Of a DNA stretch of 64,000 bases, positions 1 to 10,412 are shown in pieces; the stretch's first letter is position 1; each line of letters opens with the position of its first letter. The stretch spans positions 62,001-126,000 of the forward strand of contig MU278364.1 in the NCBI GenBank assembly GCA_022385755.1, read 5' to 3'. The stretch is from Trametopsis cervina (Eukaryota; Basidiomycota; Agaricomycetes; Polyporales; Irpicaceae). The notes under the pieces were generated by a model. The model had not been told where the DNA came from and ran no database searches. It worked only from the letters and a program-made list of their open reading frames with translations. A program made the translations under genes and the position numbers.

Positions 1-3000
1 GATATGCCTCGCAGGATGCGGCAGAAATTTCGGGTGAGTGTGATACCTAAAAAAATCATTATCACAGCTCTTAATTAATGAATTGGACCAACATGCCACC
101 CATCATCATCCTTCTTCAAACTTGTCTCGCATATATCTTTCATCTGCGTTCCGAAATATTTCGCGTCGTCCAAACATAGTGGCATCTCTTGACCAGCACA
201 TTGGAGATGTGCTTCTATGATGACTCGGCTGTCTAGGTCGATTGCGAGTTCATTGATAGGTTTGTCGAAGAGCTCGTCGGGATAAGCAATGTAGTGCCTA
301 TCTACTGGGTATTCACTGGCCACAAAAACCGCGAGGGCATCTCTTGCACGACGGCCAGCACGACCTGCCTGCTGTCGCTGAGCGAAGGTACACCCGCAAT
401 TAGATACGCGGGAGTTGGATAACAAAGGTTGCGCTCACAAAGCTCGCTACGCCGCCCCGAGGGAAGCCAAACATCATAACTGCATCCAGTATTCCAATAT
501 CTACACCCAGTTCAAGAGCGTTTGTGGCAACGATGCCCAGTAGGCGTCCATCAAAAGCCTCCTTCTCAATTCTCCTTCGATCCTGTGAATATCAGAGATG
601 TTATAAAGAGATCCGCGATTTGATGCAGATTAACATACTGCTGGAGTATAACCTGCCAGGGCATTGTGAGTCTACAATTAAATCAGAAGGATGCAGTATA
701 CGTACCCCCCCGATAGGACATGACTCTATCGAGGATATCCACACGTCCATGTGCGGTCAACTCGGCTCTCATGGCCTTGAAGAACTACCAAGGGCGTGAG
801 ACCATACGCTTCTAGAAGAGTTCCAAAACCGCTTACCATTTCACATGATTTGCGAATCTTGTAGCCAACTCAGAACGCTACGTCACAGACACAACGAGAC
901 CCACTCACGGGACAGAATACAATCAGACGGATACCGCGTTCCATGAGAAACCTCGCTAGACGCGTGGCTTCCTTCGTGGTACTTCGACGACCTAATGTAG
1001 GGTCCATCTCATCGACAAGCGGTGTATCCCACACGAGCAGATCTTTACGGCCGGCAGGGGCGCCATCCTCTGTTACTTCCACAACATCCTTGTTCCTTCG
1101 TGAGCACGTGGCGAAGATGTCTCTGCGGAGTAACTTACTTCTACGCCAAAGATTTGCTTCATGTACATCGCGGGCTTCGCAATGGTGGCGCTACAGGAAA
1201 TGAACTGCAGGCGCCTGTCTGAAAGCAAAAAGTCAGGTTGGTACGCAACAGATTGTCACAGCACCCTACTTCCGACCGCTGCACATATCCGCCGGAACCG
1301 ACGAATAATCTGGGCGACATGGCTGGTGAAATAGTCAAAGAGGTTTGCTAGGCATGTCTTAATGAACCGTACCTGCCGAAAGTACCAGTGTAATAATGCA
1401 GCTCATCAACTGCGAAAATCTTCAAATTCTTCAAGAACCTGCATCAGGAGGATGAGTTCTGTGGTCATAGATCAACTTGAATCGAACCTTCTCCACATGT
1501 CTTCATGGGGTAGAATCGAGAAATGGACCATGTCCTAGCACAATAATAAGAGTTCGGCTCTCGTGAACAAAGGATAAACGCACAAAGTTCGTGAAGATAA
1601 CAGAGGCCGTGTCGCGAATGTCTATCTCATATCGGTCAGCCGGCTACATTCGTTATACACGGGGCGACATTCACGTTTCCGTTCATCCTGTGGGGTGTCC
1701 CCATCGTAAGTGGCCACCTTTCTCGCCGACAATCAGAACGGGTGAGGTATATGAAGTGGGTAACAGACCTGAGCATGGCTGAGACCCGGGCAAGAGAAAA
1801 GCAATTGCTGTAGCGCTTGCTTTTGATCTTGAGCCAACGCCTATTTCTTGTCAGTACACAGCATATGCATATCTTGAGGAAACAGGTCGCGCGCACTTTT
1901 GTAGGGTATATGAAAATGGCCGTAGACTCAGGGTTCGCTTCCAAGAATTTCAGAAACGGGACCTATGTATACTGAATCGCAATACCATTGATCACAATTC
2001 ACTAACTTACCTGATATATAACACTCTTTCCAGAGGCTGTACTGGTCGATACGATGACGCTCTTCCCCTGATCTAACGCCTCTATGGCTTCCGCTTGATG
2101 GCTATAAAAAGAAGTAATTTTTCTTGAGTCAGATAGCCCCTTCATGATATTCTCTGAGAGGGGAGGATCCAGCTCAGCTGCGATGGTGTTATACATGTAT
2201 ACCATTTGAATGTTTCATACGTGCTCACCGATGGAAGGCGCCTTCTCGGGGACGGTTCTTTCAAACACTATCTGATTCTCATACCAGTCCTGCTCCTTGA
2301 TGTCCGCTATGACAGATTCGATAGACGGGCGACTCTCAGAATCCGGAACAACTTTCGGTTTGCTCTGTGACTGGGACAGAGATGCAATCAAAGATTTGCT
2401 GGATGGATCGATAGGAATGTGGTCACGAGCAGCTGCTCGAAGCAGCGCGACAGGATCATCTTCAAATGGCGTTGCTTTTATCAATCTTGAGCTGGAAATC
2501 AATCATTTGTAAATCAACGCTCAAGGATATACTGACTCTCGGATCGCTTCCTCAAATGTGTCATTCCTACGTTCTATGAGCTTTTTCGTTGCAGCGGGCG
2601 TCAAGGTGGGAGGAAGAGAGAGGGACCTATCATGGGGGTTTTTGAACAGTTTGCGTCACCCGTTGTTTTAATCTCACCTGTCAGTCGGTTTCTGTTTCTG
2701 GCCCTTGGAGTTGTCCTCGAAGTCTAGAACGAGGACATGCTCATTGTCGTCAAGATTCGTTCGCCCACCGACAGACGTGGAGTCGAAAGCGGCGTAGTCC
2801 GGTGAAGCATCTCGCTTCTTGGAGCTGTCTGCATCGTGTACTTGAAGATCCAATCGCGGTATGTAGGCGAAACGAACGAGATTAGGCAGAAGCGCTCTAC
2901 GGTAAAGCAAATATCAGAGTCTACTCGGAGCTTGAAGGACAAAAGTCGTATTACTTCAGTTCCGCAACTTGTTCTAAGTCGAGTGGTCTATACAGAAGTT

Positions 3001-3484
3001 CAGACAAGTCGGTAGTCACAACCTTTCACACCTACCGCTTGAGAAGTCTCTCAACGGATTCACGCACCACAGAGAACGTGATAGCGAGACTTTTCCTCGA
3101 AGAACAGAATGCTAGGACAGTATTCAAAGCCTGTAATTCGTTTCATGAATACCGTACTTCAATTTGCCTGTCTGCTAGTATGGTTTACCTTGAAAACCTA
3201 CACAAACGTTAGGTTATACGTAGGCCATGTTAGTGATTTCGTAAGCACATACCTTGAACAGCTTGATGAACCCCTAGCAATAAGTAAGAGAATGACTTCA
3301 AAGGGCTTGCACATACCTCTCGAAAGTAGTCCGGCCAGTCAACGGGGTCAGGACCAGTAAAAAGCTTATTATCCCCTTTATTGGCTTTCGCACCTCGGCG
3401 CGCCTTCTTGGAAGGGGCTGAATGCTCTGCGGCAGCAGACTTGGCCTTTCTTTTGCCAGACGCAGATGCTGGTATATTTTTCAT
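1..3484 (-). CDS. HRQ1: Hrq1-type RecQ4-like ATP-dependent DNA helicase (partial, 3' end beyond the left edge)
   Basis: This is a superfamily 2 helicase of the fungal Hrq1 family, which in yeast acts in genome maintenance and crosslink repair. It is built from many exons on the minus strand. The start is the ATG at 3484; an in-frame TTG a few codons earlier is not needed. The N-terminus is Lys/Ala-rich and basic, like a nuclear localisation signal. The Walker A segment (STSTASGKS) lies in the exon at 2002-2205. A DELH box, the Hrq1 form of the DEAH motif, followed by YYTGTFG is at about 1390-1410. Motif VI (QQAGRAGRR) is at about 345-374. The C-terminal region runs off the window at base 1. 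Some exon borders between 430 and 1900 were not resolved. The family assignment rests on the combination of DELH, the Walker A form and GRAGRR. Divergently transcribed from the small gene at 3724. Confidence 0.85.
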
Positions 3485-3723
3485 GACCGACAAGAGCGAG
3501 GTCAATACGCACGGGGTCTACAAGCAATGCGAGCCTGCCACTGTCATTCGAGTTGCCGACAAGCTGGATCGTCGCTAAGCGCCAATGTCATTAACGCCTC
3601 TTTTTATTACGGCCACGTCGCTGAAGTAAAGCCTTGTCGGTATCGTTCTTGTCGGTAAGCTAGTACGCTATTGCTATAGCTTGGATTTAATAACTCATTG
3701 CTATCAATAGCAGCTTCTCTCAA

Positions 3724-4156
3724 ATGCGAGCTTCCGTGCCTCGTCTTGTGCGCGTCATACCGCGAAACCGCGTTGCGGCCCAAGCACCTTTCGCTGCTCC
3801 TATTCCTGAACCAGTTCGCTCCGACATCAAATCAGTTTCATTAATCGAGGCATTGCTCAAACGCAAAGCCGAGCAAGGCGCGTCTTATCCACCGAACATC
3901 CGTATTGAGCCTGTAATACACAAGAAAGCATTGAAGAACGTCCCGGCCGACGTCAGGAAGGAGCTCCTCGAAATCACAAGAGAGCGGTGATATCTCTTTG
4001 ATGGTGCGTTCGAGGTTCATATACGGTTCGTAATCCGTTTAACATGTCTCTAGTTACACGTCTGAAAGGAAATCCCAGGATGTACCGGACCTTGAGTATC
4101 CCCGCCACAGTCCACTGCAGCTTACGAGCGACCAAGATCTAGGAGGCTACATGTAG
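3724..4156 (+). CDS. Small conserved-looking hypothetical protein, possibly mitochondrial
   Basis: Two exons (3724-3986 and 4054-4156) join in phase across a 67-base GT/AG intron and give a protein of about 121 residues. Without splicing the frame stops at 3990, just after the donor. The first 25 residues are rich in Arg, Val and Ala with no acidic residue, and resemble a mitochondrial targeting peptide; that is an inference. A central Lys/Arg-rich stretch (LLKRKAEQG, then KKALKNVPADVRKELLE) would form amphipathic helix. I do not recognise the family. It starts 239 bases from the HRQ1 start on the other strand, so the two probably share a promoter region. The alternative is an unspliced 88-residue product. 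Confidence 0.5.
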
Positions 4157-5550
4157 CTATGATTGCAATGACCCGAATATACTGCCGCTCTTTATTTTAC
4201 CCTACCTCATCCAATGGGACGGGCCTCACAACTAAAGCAATAGTCAGTCCATTTAAGGTCAATTTACTAATACCAGTGTCGACTTCGACTATGCATCGCA
4301 ATATTCAAGGATCCCGTCGGATATGCGGCTCGTGTCTGGCAACACAGATCATGAGCAAACCCAGACTGATACTATCCACCTTTTATATTGGAGAAGCTTC
4401 AGCGCACCCCGCAGTGGAGGCTGCATTCGCATGGGTATAACGGTTGAGTTCCATTTCTCTCAGCGCACACCCTGTCCGGCAACTAAATTAGCAGATTAGT
4501 CTGGTAAATTTTCGAATACATACTTCGGGCAAAAGTGATAGCCCCTGGTGTAGCCACAACACCGCAATAATCATCGGAGCAAGCCGATGGACGAACAGCA
4601 TTTCGTCCGCGAACATTCTTACCGAACCGGCCTACCTGTGTATAGGATTTATACCTCCCCCAGGTCATAGTATCTGAATTAAAATCGGAAAGGGCTGCTG
4701 CGAGCAGACGAAGTCGCGAACTGTGTGACAGCATGGTTTATACGGCTGACACCTCGGGAGAGACCCTTGCACCTGCCCACAGATACGAAACGACGCCAGT
4801 AGTATGCTTGCTTCTATCTTCCTACCACTGGTTTCCCGACTGTGAATCCGTAAAGTACCCATTTTCGACCAAACCCCCAGAGCATGCTATGACACGCCTG
4901 CCGGGCGCAGTATCGGTTCATAATCCACCGTCTACCAGTAATCGTGATGCAAGTGTATGCGAGGGCAGACCGGAATGCGCACATGTGGGCCATGATGTGT
5001 GGCAACACCACGAAGTGGCGAGTTGGCCCAACTATGACCTCGGTCTTGTCAATAATGAGGCGCAATTTGCGTCCACAATCCTCTGTGAGCTCTCTGGGGG
5101 CCCTGCCGATATAGGAGCCGTTATTTCGACGAGGCTATCCTGATGATTCCACGGTTGTGCATGTGGAAACAAGAGTTTTTATCTCTCGATATTTTCTTGC
5201 TCCGAGTGAGGTCTGGACCGAGCGGGCTATGTGTGAGTTTCCATTCGCTCAACAGGGCGGGGTGGACGGTGGATGAGTCAAGAGCATTGTACCCACCGCC
5301 CTCTGCGCTGAGTGGAGACCTGTGATCATCATGCGATAATACAATCGATGTACAGGGTCTGAATCACACGGTGGGGACGAAGTCACTTCACCCGAGTCTC
5401 CACCCTCCACTCACAAACCACACTCATGTTTTCTACCAACCAGGGCTAAGCAGGTGGCCAGGTAGTGTACGAGCGCAGCAGGGACAGAGATGTGGCTGGA
5501 CAAGCTGCGCTTTCTCTGAGGCGCAGAGTAATATTTGGGCACAAATGATA
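4157..5550. other. Stretch without a recognised gene
   Basis: The longest open frame is 4733-5143 on the plus strand (136 codons, ATG start). It has no domain I can name and no convincing splice partners. No repeats, transposon ends or RNA genes were seen. It marks the left margin of the accessory island. Confidence 0.3.
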
Positions 5551-6187
5551 CTACAACGGTCCTCTGATTCCAAAAACTGGCTCGAACGATGATTTGGAAA
5601 CTTGGTGCAGCTCCAGTAGATAAAGATCATCGAATCCGAGGCCCTCACCTCCAAGTCGCCATTGTGTGTCGCCCGTCTGGCGATGCATCTATGTGGATGT
5701 GAGTGAATGGAATACGGCAGCTGGGATAACCTACATCGTTTTCGATGTATGCCTGTACCACCTCAGCAATTTGACGAGCTACCTTTCCTAACGTGTTCGA
5801 TTGCTTCCTGCGGCCGCCGGCGTGGGCGTACTTCTGCCTGCTGTACACTGGCTGCCCCTCAAGCTTCGAACGATAAGCTATAATCGGCGCGCAGGAACAC
5901 AGGCGACATACGTTGATAATAATACTGTACTTGGTGCTCATGCCTTGAAGGACTTGTTGATCGTGTCGATCCAACGATTCAGAGTTGACGAAGGCATCTT
6001 TGAGGCGGAAAGCATGACCATCCACGGTTTGGAACAGCAACGGCGGGCGGGTCACGACACCCCATTGTTTGCGTCTCACTCGATGGGTGTTTGTTGATAT
6101 GGGTATTAAATCGATTACTCGAGCCTAGGAGCTCATTGATCCATGAAACCCTAGATATTCTATCGCAGAAAGACACACCTGTTCCAT
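5551..6187 (-). CDS. Unnamed small-protein superfamily, short type (copy 1 of 2)
   Basis: Function unknown. Four exons with consistent phases are seen: a 9-base first exon (ATG at 6187, Met-Glu-Gln), 5912-6124, 5735-5851 and 5551-5688, giving 158 residues. Its closest relative is the gene at 9684-10323. Shared features are RRKQ(W/Y)GVV.RPPL.F in the N-terminal half, TKYSIII just before an intron, RQKYAH, a helix with GKVARQ(I/V)AEV, and a final exon with the pattern Y-L-L...QVSK.SF....FGI. The last two introns fall at the same places as in the longer relatives at 8360 and 12164, so all belong to one superfamily. There is no signal peptide or membrane segment. A TATAAA lies 90 bases upstream of the start. 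It is divergent from the long-type gene at 8360. Confidence 0.6.
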
Positions 6188-6276
6188 TGAGCGAGATAGA
6201 GATTCAGTCGGAAGGATAGTAGAGAGGAAAGGCAGGTGGGAAGGATGGCAGAAAGGAAAGGCGGAGAACGCGCCCG

Positions 6277-6282
6277 TTTATA
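6277..6282 (-). promoter_or_regulatory. Putative TATA box for the gene at 5551-6187
   Basis: TATAAA on the minus strand, 90 bases upstream of the ATG at 6187. The paralogue at 9684-10323 has a TATATA at nearly the same distance (about 85 bases), which supports both sites. Confidence 0.4.
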
Positions 6283-7526
6283 TGTCTGTTCGCTAGCATC
6301 CGCTACTAGCTGAATTAAAATGAGAAATATAGCTGGATATCTGCCTTGTCAGAACGGCGGAGTGTTGGCATGGGCGAGGCGCTGTATTCCTACCTTTCAT
6401 TCAGACAGTCGTGGTTTTCTCGACACTCTGGCAATGCTATTCGCGACCCCATATTCTCCCGATGACGATTGACCCTAAAGACTCCGGCACTAGAACAAAG
6501 GACACGCAGTAAGTGCGATGTCCTTTACTGTTCCCCTTGTGCCGCTGATCCTTCACCCGCCACTGGATATTTGCCATTTAGATTTGGGAACAGCAGCAGG
6601 AGCGCAATGGGACTTACAAAAAAAGCGATCTGTGGGAAGTGTGAGCAGGAGATGGGGAGGTGTATCGGATGGCGAAATTACTGACCGGCTCGTGAGTGTT
6701 TCTATGGACACATCTTGGGGGGAAACTTGACATTCACGTATATTGAAGTGGCTCGTAGCAGGAGGCGACGATTTCCTTGGGCTCATTCGCAAAGCTCCTC
6801 GGGTCAATGGAGATGGCCAGTTCGGAGTGATCGTTGGCATGTACACATCGTTGAACAGGTGGAGCAACATTTCAACTTCGTGGGTGGTTGAGCCTAGCAT
6901 TCCACCAGTCAGTTCGTTATTTACAAGGTAGCGTTCCGAATGACCTGATCTCATCATGCAGACATGTTATAGCTCGCGCCATGGAATGAGAAGTCAATTT
7001 GACGGCAGGGAGGCCGTTGTACATGATTTGCCACGCCACCAAGGATCTGAAGGAATGCTACCCTTCCGAGGCATTTCGACTCGCAGCTCAACGCGGCAGA
7101 ACCACGAAACTCGCTCGAGGCAGTCCACTCTCTTGTCTGTCGAAACGCTCTTGATCATGAGTATCCATCGATAGGAAGACTATGTCCCATACTCGATGAC
7201 TGTTGCTCGAGCGGGTCGTCCTGTCCTGTCTATCGTTGTTGTTGTTCCAAATCGCGGAAGTTCACGCAAGCTGAACACCAGCCTGTAGCGCGCGGCGCCC
7301 GCCATCAATGATCCGCCATCACGCGATGCTCGCCGTAAACGTCCGCGTCCGTGAAAAGCTCTTGTGCAAGCTCATCCTTGGCTACTGTATGTCGTGAGGA
7401 GAATTAGGATTACAGCAGGTAAGCAAACCTTTGGCGCGGGCGCCAGTAATGCTCGTATCTAGTATTGGAAGCAACTAAAACAAACAAACCAGAACGGCAT
7501 CAAACATACATCTGCATCTACATGTC

Positions 7527-7555
7527 AACTCCGACTGCCGCGCCGCGCTTTACAA
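7527..7555 (+). repeat. Spacer repeat, copy 1
   Basis: CAACTCCGACT followed by a GC-rich GCGCCGCG block; the same order recurs with small indels near 11203-11230. Both copies lie between a minus-strand short-type gene and a plus-strand long-type gene, at matching distances (about 1.1 and 1.2 kb) from the second exon of the long-type gene. This suggests both gene pairs came from one duplicated unit. Confidence 0.4.
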
Positions 7556-8359
7556 CATAGACCTCTGCTAAAAACTACTTGGCTGCATCTGCAAAAAAAA
7601 ACACCCCTCTCGGCATTTCATCACTTTGCAGCGGCTGTCACGCAGAACGTCTTTCAAAAGGCGTAGTAACAACACTTACACGCTTTGACTTCGAAACTTT
7701 CCTGCGGCCCAAATACGTGTTCAATCAGGAAAGCGCAAATGGGTTGTAATATAGCACTGGAGGTGACTGCCTCATGGGCACGCTCGTTTCCACTTTGTGC
7801 TTGCGCGCTTTGCCATTGCTTGGGTCTTGAATAAGTGGAACACCAATCGTATTGTTGCCAGGTGAATATTTGGTGGCGATAAGAAACGACATAAGTCGGT
7901 TTCGTGTTGGAACCGCACAAGGGTGAGTCAGGGTTTTCGTGCCTAATCGTCAGTTAACACGCCGGGGCTCACACAGCGAAGCACCACACTTCTCTCTGCA
8001 ACAATTCCATCGATGCATCTGTCGTAGAGGCACAGTATCAACCGTCGGCCGCAGAAGCGGCTGACTGTTATCAGTTAACCCTGTTTCTACCACACCAGCA
8101 ATACAGCAATCCAAGTATCCTTCATATAACCTTCCCGGAACCTGCACTTTGCCCTCTATTATATACCGTTTGCTGGTCCTTGTGGGTCCCGCGGTCTGAC
8201 CGGGCGAGGCAGTGGCGCAAGCTGCGCCCGTCCCATGTTGTAGGTATAGTAGGGGGAACCCGAATATCTACGGATATGCCCGTCTCAAGGAAGCTCCAAC
8301 TTCAAAGGTATGAGGACCTCGTTTTACTATTTGATTTCGTAGATAACCCAGATTGGTAG

Positions 8360-9418
8360 ATGTTGCTGTTGTACAATGCGATCGGAGACTCTTCTGAAGC
8401 GAATGTCCATTCTTCGGAAGGCCTGCGCCGTCGACTCCTCACTGCTATCAACCCTGTGGCGATGTTGCGGCGTACATCGTATCCCAACTGCTCAACTCCT
8501 CATGCATGGCCATGCTCAGCACTCCCTCCTTCTCATTGTAACAAGAGCCGTGCTGCGACGGTAGACTTGGTCTCTACAGGTATCCGGATGACATTCTGCT
8601 GTCGCGGGTGGGCTGTCCTGCTACTAGGCATGAACGGTAGGAACTGCAAAGGTCCCGCGTTCCACCATCAAAGAACGACAACCAAGTATGCACTGAAAAC
8701 CCCTGCGCTTCGTCTTTCAGTTCTCTTGCAGGAGCATTGGGCGTGGAACAGGTAAATACCACATTCGACTAGTCACCTGTATCCGACTCAGACAGTTTAC
8801 CCACAGCCGGGCCAGCTGAAGTTCGTAACTCAAATAATCTATACATCTCCGGGGAGCTTCATGTTGCAAACCCTTCCAACGATAAGCTTTTCACCACCGT
8901 ACAGCCAAGGTATCTCACTCGAAACTGCGTTGAACGGTCCATACCCGCCCAAGTGGAGGGATACGCGAGAAGTACTCACGCGAACGTCGGCAAAAATAAT
9001 TTGCCGCATCAATGTCAGTGGATGGCTATCGGGGTATCAGCACATCATGATCTAAAGCCTCGATGTTCTCCAGTGGCCGGGCTACTATCCTTTCCACGCT
9101 CCTATGAACGTGTTTGACGAAACATCACAGCGCAACCCTCTCAGCAAGGATCGATTGGCGAAGAACATAGCAAAAATAGTGATCAAGATGTTGAGGGTAT
9201 GAGCTACGTCCTAGGGTTTCCAAACCGCGTGACACTTATGCCCCTTTACATAGGTTAACGAGAGAATGTCACAGAATACTAATGGAAAAGAGCAATGGGT
9301 GATTCGACCGGGTCTCCCTCTGTCCAACGTCATTCTTGCAGACTTTCGTCACGTTAGCAGCGGGAGCTGGCAGCCGGGTCTGTTTATAGTCGAATCAGAT
9401 ATCACACGCGATGCGTGA
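8360..9418 (+). CDS. Unnamed small-protein superfamily, long type (copy 1 of 3)
   Basis: Function unknown. Five exons (8360-8560, 8641-8751, 8807-9013, 9074-9196, 9254-9418) all join in phase 0 and give 268 residues without a stop. Read without the first intron the frame appears broken, but splicing restores it. Motifs shared with the genes at 12164 and 27022: SSLAGALG at the end of exon 2; GISLETAL with PPKWRD and KIICRIN in exon 3; WPGYYPFH and PLSKDRLAKNIAKIV in exon 4; and EQW...PLSNVILADF...VSSGSWQP in the last exon. There are no membrane segments, signal peptide or catalytic motif I recognise. It is divergent from the short-type gene at 5551 and convergent with the one at 9684. Confidence 0.6.
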
Positions 9419-9683
9419 CCTTTGTGTAGGGACCTTATTTTATTTTATTTTATCTTAGTTTTGGATGTCAAGTGTCGGCAGATTGTGCCGCGGCCAAGAC
9501 TCAGATGTCATACCGTCTGCATCCAGTCCACAACGTAGTACTCTGCTTAGCTCGGAAGATAAATGTCTTTAACTCCGGTACCACCGAGTGTAGAGGGAGG
9601 GCATGCTTCGTTGCTTTTCCTCATTGCAGGGTAGATTCAGAGACCGAAGATGGTAATACGATGTACGTTCCGATACGTAGCTA

Positions 9684-10323
9684 CTACTGTATTACTGCGA
9701 TCCCAAACTCACACTGGAACGATGCCTTCGAGACCTGCGTCATCCGCAGCAAGTAAATATTCTCAAATGCGATGTTGTTATACCGAGACTGCCAGGTATC
9801 GTAGTTTTGCTACATGCACATAAGATATTGTATGAGATATCGTTCACGCAGATTATTGTGACTCACGTTTTTATCTATATATTCTAACATGACTTCCGCT
9901 ACTTGGCGTGCCACCTTGCCGACAGTGTTCGGCCCAGACTTGTCATGTGCATATTTCTGACGGCTGAGTTGGGGCAGCCCTGCGAACTTCGCACATTGAG
10001 CAGCAGAGCGAAATGTATAGGGGCGGAAATGAACATACTTGAATGATGATGCTATACTTGGTACCTGAGCCTGAGAAGATTGGGACATCGGATCCGCTCA
10101 GAGAGTCCTCTATATGGTCTCCCAGGGCTGCGGCCAGGAGGAAAGGGCCGCCCTGCGGTGTTTTGAATTCCAAAGGAGGACGGAAAACAACGCCGTACTG
10201 TTTACGTCTTGGTGTTGACGACAATTCGGAACATATGGGTCGTATGGTGGATGCAACAGCCTGTATAGATTGTAGGTATATCGTCTCGGATATCACGGTG
10301 GAGAGTGCGCTTACTAATTCCAT
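9684..10323 (-). CDS. Unnamed small-protein superfamily, short type (copy 2 of 2)
   Basis: Function unknown; paralogue of the gene at 5551-6187 with the same layout. It has a 9-base first exon (10315-10323, Met-Glu-Leu), a second exon from 10260, a third ending at 9867 and a last exon at 9684-9809, about 157 residues in all. Conserved elements are PRRKQYGVVFRPPLEF, TKYSIII, SRQKYAH, VGKVARQVAEV and a final exon with IYLLRMTQVSKASF and FGI. The donor of intron 2 is odd: the canonical-looking GTATGT breaks the frame at the next exon, whereas a donor four bases further (GTTCAT) restores it and creates a Trp where the long-type relatives have one. This may be a real shift or a minor lesion. A TATATA lies about 85 bases upstream. 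It is divergent from the gene at 12164. Confidence 0.55.
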
Positions 10324-10406
10324 TTCGCTCGAGGAGAGTTACTGCGCTGGAGGCTAGTCGGGGTGTGAACAGGACAGAGAGCCGGTTATGCAGCTAGTCA
10401 TACACC

Positions 10407-10412
10407 TATATA
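10407..10412 (-). promoter_or_regulatory. Putative TATA box for the gene at 9684-10323
   Basis: TATATA about 85 bases upstream of the ATG at 10323, matching the placement of TATAAA in the paralogous gene at 5551-6187. The motif is palindromic, so its strand is inferred from the neighbouring gene. Confidence 0.35.

Larger units (their letters stand above)
6188..8359. other. Intergenic spacer between divergent paralogues, with uncertain ORFs
   Basis: Apart from the TATA box there is no firm gene. A minus-strand ORF at 6553-6957 (134 codons) and one at 7654-7920 (88 codons) are open, but lack recognisable domains or splice partners. A plus-strand frame at 6743-6931 overlaps the first and is equally plausible, so none is called. 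A segment at about 7527-7555 is repeated in the equivalent spacer near 11203-11230. Confidence 0.3.

Noticed and set aside
4733..5143. 136-codon plus-strand ORF
   Set aside because: It has an ATG and no stop, but no domain, paralogue, splice partner or promoter signal; chance cannot be excluded.
6553..6957. 134-codon minus-strand ORF between the divergent paralogues
   Set aside because: An overlapping plus-strand frame looks equally coding-like and neither has recognisable motifs.
8360..8755. Apparent frameshift in the long-type gene at 8360-9418, suggesting a pseudogene
   Set aside because: The frame KYALKTP seemed to break before SSLAGALG, but a GT/AG intron at 8561-8640, matching the intron at 12341-12406 of the paralogue, restores a single open frame with phase-0 junctions.
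9429..9456. TTTTA microrepeat as a mobile-element tail
   Set aside because: Only a few units, with no target-site duplication or adjacent element; more likely part of the 3' flank of the gene ending at 9418.
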